From Microcystis novacekii Mn_MB_F_20050700_S1 (lineage in GTDB: Bacteria > Cyanobacteriota > Cyanobacteriia > Cyanobacteriales > Microcystaceae): DNA of 45,516 bases. The notes beneath the pieces are model-generated. The model worked only from the letters and a program-made list of their open reading frames with translations. It was not told the DNA's origin and searched no databases. Shown piece by piece: positions 1 through 9,402 of the stretch. How positions within the stretch are numbered: position 1 is the first letter of the stretch; each line of letters opens with the position of its first letter. The position numbers and the translations under genes are program-made. The stretch spans positions 1 to 45,516 of the forward strand of contig SFAU01000132.1 of NCBI GenBank assembly GCA_007096045.1, given 5' to 3'.

Positions 1-460
1 TATGGGCGTTCCATCTTTAGATTTGTCCTCTCCATCGGGGTACTTTTAAAGGTCTGTGTAAGTGATTGTAAGAGTTCCTTACTATTCCCCTTATTCTTTT
101 GAACGCAGTGTGTCAACCTGTTTCACTGCTTAATATTTACGATGGTTCAGGTCAGACATTTGGCTCACGCCTAATCATGGATGGTTGGCAGTGGTCTCGA
201 TTTGGATGTTAGGTGACATCTAGGAGCCTTCCGTTCCCCGCTTCAGTCCCAGAGTCGTGACTTCTGAATCTGGGGGTGGCTATCGCCGTTACTCTCACCT
301 TTGTAGCAATTGTAAATAATTGTTAGAAAGTGTATTGACCTTGAGTCCCCTTGCCTAGTTTGGTATCGTTGTTATACCGAACGTTGGGACATATAAACAG
401 TTATAAGGTTGGTCGGAGTTGACCTGTTAGATTCAGTCAAGGGACTGAAGACCTTACTAG
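1..460 (+). ncRNA. Candidate structured non-coding RNA region
   Basis: No convincing reading frame covers this stretch on either strand, but complementary segments are frequent. Read on the plus strand: GGCTC 162-166 pairs with GAGCC 224-228, enclosing CCTAA 170-174 with TTAGG 209-213; CCCAGA 248-253 pairs with TCTGGG 269-274; GGTAT 362-366 with ATACC 374-378; and AAGGT 405-409 with ACCTT 451-455, enclosing two small hairpins (411-414/421-424 and 434-438/443-447), which would form a three-way junction. Such a layout could be the guide-RNA/right-end region of an IS605/IS607 tnpB element, or another structured RNA, cut by the window edge. No family is recognised. The strand is a guess and the pairing was done by eye. 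Confidence 0.3.
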
Positions 461-504
461 GCGGTTATTTCGGGCATTTCAGCCTTGTTTCATGCCTAAA
501 CGTT

Positions 505-582
505 TTTCGGCATAACACTCTCCAGAGCAACGCCATATGCAACTTTCGGCATAACACTCTCCAGAGCAACGCCATATGCAAC
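505..582. repeat. 39-bp tandem repeat, two units
   Basis: Two nearly perfect 39-bp units (505-543 and 544-582) share the core CATAACACTCTCCAGAGCAA. A third, diverging start follows. The array is the left part of the longer direct repeat that recurs at 1520-1671. Confidence 0.85.
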
Positions 583-690
583 TTTCTGTATATCACCCCG
601 TCGTACAACATATATACTAATTTGTCAATAGGTAGTAATATTTAATCTGCTTATACTTCGAGTTTTGACCTGAAAATGGGCGCTCAATAG
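541..690. repeat. Long direct repeat, copy 1 (about 150 bp)
   Basis: About 150 bp that recur with few differences at 1520-1671 in the same orientation. Both copies run from AACTTTC through CATAACACTCTCCAGAGCAA and GTCAATAGGTAGTAATATTT to TTTTGACCTGAAAATGGGCG. The two copies bracket the small gene at 954-1499. Confidence 0.9.
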
Positions 691-704
691 AGCAGCAATT
701 ATTC

Positions 705-822
705 TAGGTTGGGTTGACCCAAGCAAACCCAACAAAGAGTAACCTTTGGGGTGGTTGGGTTTCGCTTTTTCCAGCGAATTGAGCTATTTTCGCCCCAGTC
801 TTGTTTCGCTCAACCCAACCTA
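705..822. repeat. Imperfect palindromic MITE-like element
   Basis: Terminal inverted repeats TAGGTTGGGTTGA (705-718) and TCAACCCAACCTA (810-822) enclose about 90 bp with a second inner pair (around 723-733 and 753-764). There is no reading frame inside. This resembles small non-autonomous repeats common in cyanobacterial genomes; no target-site duplication was identified. Confidence 0.6.
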
Positions 823-953
823 CGAGGCAATGCGCTGTTAGCCCGATACCCTGCGGCAAGGCGAAACAGGTTTCAATTCTCCAAGCATTCCAGCCGATGC
901 AGCTAATTTAAACTATCATTATAGTAACATTTCCTTCTCAAGGAGGGCTAGTT

Positions 954-1499
954 ATGTTGGAAGCAGTCCGCGAGAATATATTTTCTCTTGCTCCTAAACA
1001 TTGGTTTTCTATCATTTATAAAATTTCTAGCGGTCAAACAAAGATTGGGTGTATTCACCTAAATTTATTCTTGAGTTATAAAGCAAAGCTAGATATCGAT
1101 GGAAAGACCTACAAGATTTATCCTAAACCAGGGCAAGGTATTCGTTTAGGCTTGATGACTGGAATTTACTTACTTGAAAATGATGGGATCAACATTGCAC
1201 AGTATGAATCAACTCAGCAAATTGGATTCATTAGCTTTCCTGGTGCTTCTTTAGTGAATATTGAAGGAAAGCTAACCTACAATGGCAGGAGCTTTTTTCT
1301 GAAAACAAAATCATTTCGTAAGCAACAATTCAGTCTACTAGAGAATGGTCAAGAAGTTGGGGATTTGCATATTGAACGAGAATTTTTGCTACGGAAGCTG
1401 ATAGCTGATTTACCTAGCAATATCCCAATAGAGATACAGGTATTTCTATTGTGGGTTCTATTGTGTGCATGGAAGGTGAGCAGCGAAACAGGGGGGTGA
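954..1499 (+). CDS. Hypothetical protein between direct repeats
   Basis: 181 residues. The start is supported by a strong AGGAGG ribosome binding site about 8 bases upstream. The protein is rich in short alternating hydrophobic/polar stretches with lysine and glycine turns, suggesting an all-beta fold, loosely like the LURP-one/tubby barrel type, though I cannot assign a family. The last 25 residues include a hydrophobic stretch (IPIEIQVFLLWVLLCAWK) that could be a C-terminal membrane anchor. The gene stands alone and is bracketed by two copies of a 150-bp direct repeat, so it may be a transferable passenger. Its AT-rich codon use contrasts with clpC next door. Function unknown. Confidence 0.7.
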   Translation: MLEAVRENIFSLAPKHWFSIIYKISSGQTKIGCIHLNLFLSYKAKLDIDGKTYKIYPKPGQGIRLGLMTGIYLLENDGINIAQYESTQQIGFISFPGASLVNIEGKLTYNGRSFFLKTKSFRKQQFSLLENGQEVGDLHIEREFLLRKLIADLPSNIPIEIQVFLLWVLLCAWKVSSETGG

Positions 1500-1519
1500 C
1501 TAACTACACATTATACGGA

Positions 1520-1671
1520 AACTTTCTGCATAACACTCTCCAGAGCAACGATATGGGTCAACTTTCTGTATATCACCCCGTTCTATAACATAAAATACTC
1601 ATTTGTCAATAGGTAGTAATATTTAATCTACTTATACTTCGAGTTTTGACCTGAAAATGGGCGATCAATAG
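1520..1671. repeat. Long direct repeat, copy 2 (about 150 bp)
   Basis: Second copy of the repeat at 541-690, same orientation, ending about 175 bp before clpC. The rest of the 348-bp gap 1500-1847 holds a short ACTGATCACTGA motif at 1761-1775 and no gene. Confidence 0.9.
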
Positions 1672-1847
1672 TCAAGCGATCGAGAGATGGGTATAACCAC
1701 GAGCCTAGGGGATTATGCAAGGGTGAACCACTTATCGGCAGGTTTCCAGGCCGCTCCCCAATAACTGATCACTGAAAGAGGGCTAAACCAAAAAGGCGTG
1801 CTAAAATCAGCATATCTAGGGTCGCTTGTGTAGGTGATGGATAGGCT

Positions 1848-4313
1848 ATGTTTGAAAGATTTACGGAAAAAGCCATTAAAGTAATCATGCTCGCCCAAGA
1901 AGAAGCTCGCCGCCTTGGCCATAACTTCGTGGGAACAGAGCAGATTTTACTAGGACTAATTGGAGAGGGAACGGGAGTTGCCGCCAAAGTCCTCAAGTCC
2001 ATGGGTGTCAATCTCAAAGATGCGCGCGTGGAGGTGGAGAAAATCATCGGTCGCGGTTCCGGATTCGTAGCCGTGGAAATTCCCTTCACCCCCAGAGCCA
2101 AACGAGTTTTAGAACTCTCCCTCGAAGAAGCCCGTCAACTGGGCCATAACTATATTGGCACAGAACATCTCCTTTTAGGACTAATTCGTGAAGGGGAAGG
2201 TGTGGCCGCTAGGGTTCTGGAAAATCTCGGCGTGGATCTCTCGAAAGTTCGCACCCAAGTAATCAGAATGTTAGGGGAAACCGCCGAAGTGGCCGCGGGT
2301 TCATCTTCCCAAGGTCGCACTAAAACCCCGACTCTTGATGAATTCGGTTCCAATCTCACCCAAATGGCCGGCGAGGGTAAACTTGATCCCGTGGTCGGCC
2401 GACAAAAGGAAATCGAGCGCGTTATCCAAATTCTCGGTCGTCGTACCAAAAATAACCCAGTCCTAATCGGGGAACCGGGGGTCGGTAAAACAGCGATCGC
2501 AGAAGGATTGGCCCAACGCATTGCTAATAAGGATATTCCCGACATTCTCGAAGAAAAACGGGTTGTCACCCTCGATATCGGCTTGTTAGTGGCGGGAACC
2601 AAATATCGCGGCGAATTTGAGGAACGCCTCAAAAAAATCATGGACGAAATTCGCCAAGCGGGTAACGTCATCCTTGTGATCGATGAAGTTCACACTCTCA
2701 TCGGTGCCGGGGCAGCCGAAGGGGCGATCGATGCGGCCAATATTCTCAAACCGGCTTTGGCCCGGGGAGAGCTACAATGTATCGGTGCGACGACCTTGGA
2801 TGAGTATCGCAAACATATCGAACGGGATGCGGCTCTAGAAAGACGTTTTCAACCGGTTATGGTCGGTGAACCCTCCGTAGAAGAAACGATCGAAATTCTC
2901 TACGGTCTCCGGGAACGCTACGAACAACACCACAAACTAAAAATCTTAGATGAGGCCCTAGAAGCGGCGGCGAAATTGTCTGATCGCTACATTAGCGATC
3001 GCTTCTTACCGGACAAGGCGATCGATTTAATCGATGAAGCTGGTTCGAGAGTGCGCTTGATTAATTCCCAATTGCCCCCAGCAGCCAAGGAATTAGACAA
3101 AGAACTGCGGCAAATTCTCAAACAAAAAGATGATGCGGTGCGCGGTCAAGACTTCGAGAAAGCTGGGGAATTGCGCGATCGGGAAATGGAAATCAAAACC
3201 CAGATCCGGAATCTCGCTTCCACCAAAAAAGGCGAAGATGGCAACGACGAACCCTTTGTTGACGCGGAGGAAATCGCTCACATCGTCGCTTCTTGGACTG
3301 GGGTTCCCGTCAATAAACTGACCGAAACCGAATCCGAGAAACTGCTGCACATGGAAGATACCCTACATCAGCGTCTCATCGGTCAAGAGGACGCAGTTAA
3401 AGCGGTGTCCCGCGCCATTCGTCGCGCTCGCGTCGGTCTGAAAAATCCTAACCGTCCCATTGCTTCCTTTATCTTCTCCGGTCCGACGGGGGTAGGTAAA
3501 ACCGAGTTAACTAAGGCTCTGGCCGCTTATTTCTTCGGTTCGGAAGATGCGATGATCCGTCTCGATATGTCGGAATACATGGAACGGCACACGGTTTCTA
3601 AGTTAATCGGTTCACCTCCGGGTTACGTTGGTTACAACGAAGGGGGACAATTAACGGAAGCGGTGCGTCGTCGTCCCTACACGGTGGTGCTATTCGACGA
3701 AATCGAAAAAGCTCACCCCGATGTCTTCAATATGCTTCTGCAAATCCTTGAAGATGGACGTTTGACCGATGCTAAAGGTCGCACGGTGGACTTTAAAAAT
3801 ACCCTGTTGATCATGACCTCGAACATCGGTTCTAAAGTGATCGAGAAAGGTGGCGGTGGTTTAGGTTTCGAGTTTGCTGATAATCAAGCTGAGGCCCAGT
3901 ATAACCGCATTCGATCGCTGGTTAATGAGGAATTAAAACAATATTTCCGTCCGGAATTCCTCAACCGTCTCGATGAGATTATTGTCTTCCGTCAACTGAA
4001 TAAGGAAGAGGTCAAGGAAATCGCCGAAATCCTGCTCAAGGATGTGTTTAAACGTCTGACAGAACAAAATATTACTTTGTCTGTCACCGATAAGTTTAAA
4101 GAACGCTTGATCGAGGAAGGTTATAATCCGGCCTACGGCGCTCGTCCCTTACGTCGTGCGATTATGCGTCTGTTGGAAGATGTTCTGGCTGAGGAAATTC
4201 TCTCCGGACGCGTGGGTGATGGGGATACGGCCATGGTCGATATCGATGAGGAAGGTAAGGTGAAAGTAATTTCCGGTGAAAGACGCGAGTTAATCGCTCC
4301 CGTGATTGAATAA
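1848..4313 (+). CDS. clpC: ATP-dependent Clp protease ATPase subunit ClpC
   Basis: 821-residue Hsp100 unfoldase that, in the known family, feeds substrates to the ClpP peptidase; essential in many cyanobacteria. Two Clp N-domain repeats occupy about residues 1-150. The first AAA+ module has Walker A GEPGVGKT at 208-215 and Walker B VILVIDE at 274-280. A UVR-type coiled segment lies near 430-460. The second AAA+ module has GPTGVGKT at 545-552 and the Walker B region FDEIEKAH near 615. The GLGFEF segment near 671 is the ClpP-docking loop. The length and the [10 protein letters not shown] start are canonical. A Rho-independent terminator follows directly, so it is probably monocistronic. An ACTGATCACTGA repeat lies 73 bp upstream. 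Confidence 0.98.
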   Translation: MFERFTEKAIKVIMLAQEEARRLGHNFVGTEQILLGLIGEGTGVAAKVLKSMGVNLKDARVEVEKIIGRGSGFVAVEIPFTPRAKRVLELSLEEARQLGHNYIGTEHLLLGLIREGEGVAARVLENLGVDLSKVRTQVIRMLGETAEVAAGSSSQGRTKTPTLDEFGSNLTQMAGEGKLDPVVGRQKEIERVIQILGRRTKNNPVLIGEPGVGKTAIAEGLAQRIANKDIPDILEEKRVVTLDIGLLVAGTKYRGEFEERLKKIMDEIRQAGNVILVIDEVHTLIGAGAAEGAIDAANILKPALARGELQCIGATTLDEYRKHIERDAALERRFQPVMVGEPSVEETIEILYGLRERYEQHHKLKILDEALEAAAKLSDRYISDRFLPDKAIDLIDEAGSRVRLINSQLPPAAKELDKELRQILKQKDDAVRGQDFEKAGELRDREMEIKTQIRNLASTKKGEDGNDEPFVDAEEIAHIVASWTGVPVNKLTETESEKLLHMEDTLHQRLIGQEDAVKAVSRAIRRARVGLKNPNRPIASFIFSGPTGVGKTELTKALAAYFFGSEDAMIRLDMSEYMERHTVSKLIGSPPGYVGYNEGGQLTEAVRRRPYTVVLFDEIEKAHPDVFNMLLQILEDGRLTDAKGRTVDFKNTLLIMTSNIGSKVIEKGGGGLGFEFADNQAEAQYNRIRSLVNEELKQYFRPEFLNRLDEIIVFRQLNKEEVKEIAEILLKDVFKRLTEQNITLSVTDKFKERLIEEGYNPAYGARPLRRAIMRLLEDVLAEEILSGRVGDGDTAMVDIDEEGKVKVISGERRELIAPVIE

Positions 4314-4336
4314 CTTCTCACTGGAATTAGTTAAAT

Positions 4337-4364
4337 AAAAGGTGGGCTTTTTGCTCACCTTTTA
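4337..4364 (+). terminator. Rho-independent terminator after clpC
   Basis: Stem AAAAGGTGGGC (4337-4347) pairs with GCTCACCTTTT (4353-4363) across a short T-rich loop, 24 bp after the clpC stop. Confidence 0.8.
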
Positions 4365-4390
4365 TCGTAAAAATAGGGGGAAAAAGTGCG

Positions 4391-4672
4391 ATGAAAGTCT
4401 GGATTGTGGGTTGTATTTTGTTATTTTTGTTGGTGGAATTTTATCAGTGGGCGAAGGGTTTTATTTTGCCTTTACCTATCTATATTTTTGCTGGAGCTTT
4501 GCTATCGATAGCTTCTAATTATTTTCAAGATATGAGCAATTTATTTGCTAGAAATGAACAGGTTTATCAAACGGCTAGTTTAAGTGATATTCCCAATATT
4601 TTGACGGGAGAGACTCCAGTGCAGATTCTAGAAGAAGCAGCCGCAGAGGATAGTAAAAAGCTATCAAATTAG
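4391..4672 (+). CDS. Small membrane protein, hypothetical
   Basis: 93 residues. Residues 1-20 form one hydrophobic segment and about 26-44 (FILPLPIYIFAGALLSIASN) a second, followed by an acidic, soluble tail ending in EEAAAEDSKKLSN. It probably spans the inner or thylakoid membrane twice with a cytoplasmic tail. It lies behind the clpC terminator in the same orientation, so it needs its own promoter or read-through. It resembles small conserved cyanobacterial proteins of unknown role; no catalytic motif is visible. Confidence 0.75.
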   Translation: MKVWIVGCILLFLLVEFYQWAKGFILPLPIYIFAGALLSIASNYFQDMSNLFARNEQVYQTASLSDIPNILTGETPVQILEEAAAEDSKKLSN

Positions 4673-4811
4673 GCGGTTTTGTAGAATTGCCATGTCATAA
4701 CTAATATAATCATTTCAATAAAGATGAAGTATAAACTCATATGGCATCGTTGATCGTCTCCCCAAAACGAAAACCTCATACCTGGATTACTGATTAGTGT
4801 TTACCGATAAA

Positions 4812-7280
4812 TCAAGTTAAAATATCCCCTCCTAACATCCGTTGATATTTAGCTTCTAAAGCTTGTTTCAAAGTAGGCAAAGTGATTAAATGGGGGTCAT
4901 CTAACATGATTTTTTCGGCGGCATCTCTTGCCAAAACTAACACCTCTTGATCCTCGACTAAACTAGCGAGGGCAAAGTCTGGTAAACCCGATTGCCGTTG
5001 TCCTAAAACTTCCCCAGGACCGCGAAATCTCATATCCATTTCCGAGATAAAAAAGCCATCTTGGGATTGTTCCAAAACCGTCAATCTTTGACGGGAATTA
5101 GCACTATTACTGCCACTTAAAAGTAAACAATAGGATTGATGGGAACCTCTGCCGACGCGCCCCCGTAATTGATGCAATTGTGACAGACCAAAACGTTCGG
5201 CATTTTCAATTAACATCACCGTGGCATTGGGAACATCCACCCCTACTTCGATAACCGTAGTTGAGACAATAATTTGCAGAATATTATCGCGAAAAGCTGT
5301 TAAGATTTCCTCTTTTTCGGCGGAACTCATGCGACCATGGAGTAATCCGATATTAAAATTAGGAAAAATCTTTTCTGATAGATTTTGATATTCTTCCACC
5401 GCAGCCCTAACATCTAATTTTTCCGATTCTTCAATCAAGGGAAAAATCACATAAGCTTGTCTGCCTTGGGCAATTTCACGGCGAATTAAATCATAGGCAG
5501 CCCTTCTTTGATTCCCATTTAAAGCAGTGGTTTGAATCGGTTGCCTGCCGGGGGGTAACTCGTCAATTTGACTCACATCTAAATCCCCATGCAGGGTTAA
5601 AGCTAAAGTACGGGGAATCGGGGTTGCTGTCATGGTTAAAACGTGGGGAGACTCTCCTTTGTTTAATAATCTTGCCCTTTGTTGTACTCCAAAGCGATGC
5701 TGTTCATCAATAACAACTAACCCCAATTTGCGGAAATTAACTGCATCTTGAATTAGGGCATGAGTTCCCACTAAAAGTGGTAATTCTCCTGTCTCTAATT
5801 GGGCGTGAATTTCTCGCCGTTTAGCGGTTTTTGTGGAACCAGTTAATAATTCTACGGGTAAATGTAAGAGATTAAACCAGCTAACTAACTTACGATAATG
5901 TTGTTCTGCTAAAACTTCCGTGGGAGCCATCAATGCCGCTTGATAACCAGATTGTAGGGCTGCTAAAATAGCATAAACTCCGACAATTGTTTTGCCAGAA
6001 CCCACATCCCCCTGCACAAGACGATTCATCGGGGTGCTAGAATCTAAATCCTCTAAAATTTCCTCAATAACTCGTTTTTGAGCATTGGTTAATTGAAAGG
6101 GAATTATCTGATTAAATTGATCAATTAGTTGACCCTTAGCACTAAAAACAGCACTTTTCTGTGTCTGACGATACTGTTGCCGCCGCCGCAGAAAACCCAG
6201 TTGTAAAAAGAAGAATTCATCAAAGACTAATCGCCGTCGCGCTTGACTTAGAATCTCGGAATTATTGGGAAAATGAATGTTAGTAATTGCTGTTTTTAAA
6301 TCGATTAATCCGTATTGTTTTTTTAGACCGAAAGGTAGGGGGTCTTTTATCGCCTCTACTGCCCCAAAAGCGGCGACTACAGCCTTTCTAATTAGGTCGG
6401 CGGGTACTCCATCGGTGAGGGGATAAACCGGCAGGATACGCCCAATTTTTAAGGACTCAATACTTGCCCCAGAACTGTCTAATAATTCAAATTCAGGATT
6501 TTCTAAAGTTAACCCATATTTTCCCGCTTTGACTAAACCACTAACCGCCACCACCGAACCGATAGGATAGAGTTTTTTTTGTCCTTCTTGCCAAGCACGA
6601 TTATTATAGCGAGTTCCCGCATAAAAACGGTTTAATTTTATCTGTCCAGTGCGATCCTGTAAGAGCAATTCAAAGATAGCTAACTTGGTATTTTTGGGGC
6701 TATTAAAACAATTACAGCGCTTGACATTCCCCACTAAAGTTACCGTTTCCCCCTCGGTTAAGTTAGCGATATTGACTTGACGACTGTAATCCACATGATC
6801 CCGGGGATAATAATATAATAAATCTGCAACTTTGTGGAGGTTTAATCTTTCTAAAAGACTGGCTTTTCTCTCTCCCACTTCCGCTAGATATTTCAAGGGT
6901 TGTTCGAGGGTAACTTGCCGTGGAGAATTAGCCTTTGCCGTGATGGGAGTGGTATTGATAATTTTCGCCGCAGCTGGTTCTTTTGGGGTGGGGGTTGCTT
7001 CTAAAGTTTGCCGTAATTGTTGCAAAAAATTGCGAGTTTCGGTGACTAATTGTTGTCTTTGTTTAGAATTAAATTGGGAATATTGGGCAAATTTTTGGGC
7101 TAATTCTCGCCAGCGATTTCTCTCACTGGTGGCAATTCCCACGGGAGGATTATCCCCGAAACTAAGACAGAAAAACTCGCTAAAACGGTATTGATTTCCC
7201 TGAAGATCGGGATAACCTTTTTCCGCTTCTACAGATAAGGCTTTTTGTAATCTCACCCAGTCGGGTATTTCCCCTTTCAT
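4812..7280 (-). CDS. recG: ATP-dependent DNA helicase RecG
   Basis: 822 residues. RecG is a monomeric superfamily 2 helicase that remodels stalled forks and Holliday junctions. The wedge/OB-fold region lies around 130-290 (LTEGETVTLVGNVKRC). Walker A GDVGSGKT is at 424-431, the DExH box DEQHRFG at 525-531 and motif III TATPIPRTL at 551-559, followed by the HGRMSSAEKE and QLRGRVGRG motifs. An N-terminal extension of about 120 residues, rich in Q and P, precedes the wedge domain; such extensions are usual in cyanobacterial RecG. It converges on the small membrane protein upstream; the gap 4673-4811 holds nothing recognisable. Confidence 0.97.
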   Translation of the reverse strand: MKGEIPDWVRLQKALSVEAEKGYPDLQGNQYRFSEFFCLSFGDNPPVGIATSERNRWRELAQKFAQYSQFNSKQRQQLVTETRNFLQQLRQTLEATPTPKEPAAAKIINTTPITAKANSPRQVTLEQPLKYLAEVGERKASLLERLNLHKVADLLYYYPRDHVDYSRQVNIANLTEGETVTLVGNVKRCNCFNSPKNTKLAIFELLLQDRTGQIKLNRFYAGTRYNNRAWQEGQKKLYPIGSVVAVSGLVKAGKYGLTLENPEFELLDSSGASIESLKIGRILPVYPLTDGVPADLIRKAVVAAFGAVEAIKDPLPFGLKKQYGLIDLKTAITNIHFPNNSEILSQARRRLVFDEFFFLQLGFLRRRQQYRQTQKSAVFSAKGQLIDQFNQIIPFQLTNAQKRVIEEILEDLDSSTPMNRLVQGDVGSGKTIVGVYAILAALQSGYQAALMAPTEVLAEQHYRKLVSWFNLLHLPVELLTGSTKTAKRREIHAQLETGELPLLVGTHALIQDAVNFRKLGLVVIDEQHRFGVQQRARLLNKGESPHVLTMTATPIPRTLALTLHGDLDVSQIDELPPGRQPIQTTALNGNQRRAAYDLIRREIAQGRQAYVIFPLIEESEKLDVRAAVEEYQNLSEKIFPNFNIGLLHGRMSSAEKEEILTAFRDNILQIIVSTTVIEVGVDVPNATVMLIENAERFGLSQLHQLRGRVGRGSHQSYCLLLSGSNSANSRQRLTVLEQSQDGFFISEMDMRFRGPGEVLGQRQSGLPDFALASLVEDQEVLVLARDAAEKIMLDDPHLITLPTLKQALEAKYQRMLGGDILT

Positions 7281-7347
7281 AATTGCCTCTTGACTCCAAA
7301 TTTACCAGTATTATGTTTCCCTAATACCTCTGTTTGATTATAACTGA

Positions 7348-8253
7348 TTAATCATACCAACTACTGCGCCACGCCGCTTCCGCTTGAGCAATAGTATATT
7401 CTTTGCGAATACGATGATATTGTTTACCTAGACGATTTAATTGTTCCCAAAGGGAGCGAATTTGATTTCTTTCGACACTTAAGCGCGTATCAGCAAATTC
7501 CAGTTCAGCCATTCGTAGATGAATTGCCGTTACTTTAGTGACTTTGCCACTTGAAAAATCATGATCATCCCCATCATCTTCATCTTCATCTTCATCTTCA
7601 TCTTTTTCTTCCTCTGGTTCAGGGTTTTTAGCTTCTACTAAAATGTTTAACATATTATTTCCTCCACCTAGGGATTGTCCCTCTTCTCCCGCTTGAATTG
7701 CCATATCGATAATTTGACTGGGTAGATGAGGGGGAAGAATATAAGCTTTTTGTAGTTGCTGATTAATTTGTTTGGAGAGATGATTGAGAATCTCGATACA
7801 GTTTTTTTCCAGCACTCGACAACAATAAAGTAAAATATCGGGGTTATTAATCTCTCCAGTTGCGGCTAGATTTTCCGGTTTGTTTAGAAAAAGTTTTAAG
7901 AAATCTGGGGTATTTTTCGTCTCTGCTGGACTTTTAGAGAATCCTACCCCTGAAAATGTCCCTCGCTCGAAGCTCTGCTCGCCCAATTGCTGTAAACTGG
8001 CTTTAGCCTCTTGTCCTAGAGCTTTGATCTCCTCTTGTAGTTTCTGACGATTGCTGTGGGAGAGAGCCAGAAATTCCCCCCCATAGTAGCGGGTACAGAT
8101 ATGATACACTGCCCCGATCGCCTGTTTATAGAGAGATTCACCGAGTAAATCAAGATAAATTCGGTATTTTTCCCGCATTCTTTCGGCTAAATTTGCCACT
8201 TCCGTTTCTATGTTCTTTAAATCTTGTTGTAGCTTGTTCAGTCTTCCAGTCAT
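7348..8253 (-). CDS. Conserved hypothetical, coiled-coil with acidic tract
   Basis: 301 residues. The N-terminus (about 1-40) and C-terminus (about 245-295) are heptad-like and charged, suggesting coiled coils. A run of alternating E and D (around residues 217-231, from EPEEEKDEDED) forms a very acidic linker encoded by repeated TCATCT-type DNA on the plus strand. No enzyme motif was seen. It sits 67 bp upstream of recG on the same strand and could be co-transcribed. Likely a cyanobacterial lineage protein; function unknown. Confidence 0.8.
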   Translation of the reverse strand: MTGRLNKLQQDLKNIETEVANLAERMREKYRIYLDLLGESLYKQAIGAVYHICTRYYGGEFLALSHSNRQKLQEEIKALGQEAKASLQQLGEQSFERGTFSGVGFSKSPAETKNTPDFLKLFLNKPENLAATGEINNPDILLYCCRVLEKNCIEILNHLSKQINQQLQKAYILPPHLPSQIIDMAIQAGEEGQSLGGGNNMLNILVEAKNPEPEEEKDEDEDEDEDDGDDHDFSSGKVTKVTAIHLRMAELEFADTRLSVERNQIRSLWEQLNRLGKQYHRIRKEYTIAQAEAAWRSSWYD

Positions 8254-8405
8254 AGAAATTTTACCGAGGGAGAAGTTAGCGATCGGCGAATTCTATTATA
8301 GCGACTCACTGTCAGCTATAGCACCCTGACCAGGGGGAGATGTTTAGACTCGATCGGTTGTCAGTTATTTTAGCTATTAGCTTTTTGCAGACCAGCTTTT
8401 AGTAT

Positions 8406-8433
8406 TTGTTTTGGCAAAGATAACTGCTATAAT
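8406..8433 (+). promoter_or_regulatory. Candidate sigma-70 type promoter
   Basis: Extended -10 element TGCTATAAT ending at 8433, with a weak TTGTTT -35 at 8406-8411 (16-bp spacer), about 66 bp upstream of the DUF2887 gene. Judged by eye only. Confidence 0.4.
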
Positions 8434-8499
8434 CAGGCTAATTAGTAGGAAAACTCTCTATCTCTATATTTTTGCATAGTTTACACCACAAGTCCGGGC

Positions 8500-9297
8500 A
8501 TGAAAACCGACAGTATTTTTTATGATCTTTTTCAATCTTATCCGTCAATTTTCTTTGAATTAATCAACCTTTCCCCCGGAGAAGCCGAGAATTACCGCTT
8601 TGATTCCGTCGAAATCAAGCAACTAGCTTTTCGTATTGATGGCGTATTTTTGCCCAATATTACCGATCCTAGCATTCCTATTTATTTCTGCGAGGTGCAA
8701 TTTCAAGATGATCAGAATTTTTATGGCCGTTTCTTTGCTGAAATCTTCTTATATCTCAGTAAAACTGCTTTTAACAATGATTGGCGTGGGGTGGTCATTT
8801 ATCCCCATCGTCGGGTAGAATCAGATCAGGTTGTACGTTATCAAGACTTATTGACATCTGGGAGAGTGACGCGAATCTATTTAGATGAACTAGATGATAT
8901 TAATCAAGATTCCCTCGGTATTGCCACTATAAAATTAATTATTGCTAAAGAAAATCAAGCAGTGGCAACAGCCAAACAACTTATTGAACGAGTGCGAACT
9001 GAATTTACCCAACCGCAAAACCTCCTACAATTAATAGAAACGATCCTTATCTATAAATTACCACGTCTAAGTCGCCGGGAGATAGAAGCCATGTTTAGTT
9101 TAGATGAACTGAAACAAACCCGTTATTTTCAAGACGTTCGAGAAGAAGGTAAACTGGAAGGTAAACTGGAAGGTAAACTGGAAGGTAAACTGGAATCTGT
9201 CCCGCGTTTATTGGCTTTAGGTTTAACGGTAGAACAAATTGCTCAAGTTTTGGACTTAACTGTAGAAAAAGTACGAGAAATACCAGAAACCTATTAA
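8500..9297 (+). CDS. DUF2887 family Rpn-like nuclease/transposase-related protein
   Basis: 265 residues. The N-terminal two thirds match the DUF2887 group, which belongs to the PD-(D/E)XK-like Rpn/YhgA superfamily: FRIDGVFLP (catalytic Asp region), then IYFCEVQFQ in the E-x-Q/K position near residue 67. The C-terminal part has a four-fold EGKL repeat encoded by a 12-bp tandem repeat, then a helical SVPRLLALGLTVEQIAQVLDLTVEKV tail-type module (two short helices). These proteins are abundant and mobile in cyanobacteria; recombination-promoting DNA cleavage is known only for a few Rpn relatives. It stands alone with its own candidate promoter. Confidence 0.85.
   Translation: MKTDSIFYDLFQSYPSIFFELINLSPGEAENYRFDSVEIKQLAFRIDGVFLPNITDPSIPIYFCEVQFQDDQNFYGRFFAEIFLYLSKTAFNNDWRGVVIYPHRRVESDQVVRYQDLLTSGRVTRIYLDELDDINQDSLGIATIKLIIAKENQAVATAKQLIERVRTEFTQPQNLLQLIETILIYKLPRLSRREIEAMFSLDELKQTRYFQDVREEGKLEGKLEGKLEGKLESVPRLLALGLTVEQIAQVLDLTVEKVREIPETY
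9148..9195. repeat. In-frame 12-bp tandem repeat (4 units)
   Basis: Four identical GGTAAACTGGAA units at 9148, 9160, 9172 and 9184 encode repeated GKLE. Copy-number change would alter the length of the linker without a frameshift. Confidence 0.95.
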
Positions 9298-9402
9298 GAT
9301 AATCTAGCAGTAAGCTATGACAGCGTTTCTCATCAAGATCAAGTGTAATCTAATTTGGTATCGACGACCGACTCCTCAAAACGATAACTTCCTACCTCAC
9401 CT

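Noticed and set aside
409-645. 78-codon open frame in the repeat region
   Set aside because: It translates the 39-bp tandem repeat (HNTLQSNAICNF twice) and has no ribosome binding site or family resemblance.
853-870. GGTTTCAATTCTCC resembles the end of a cyanobacterial CRISPR repeat
   Set aside because: Only a single occurrence and no second repeat at a suitable distance.
1713-2101. Minus-strand frames overlapping the clpC start
   Set aside because: Shadows of clpC codons; no ribosome binding site, low-complexity product.
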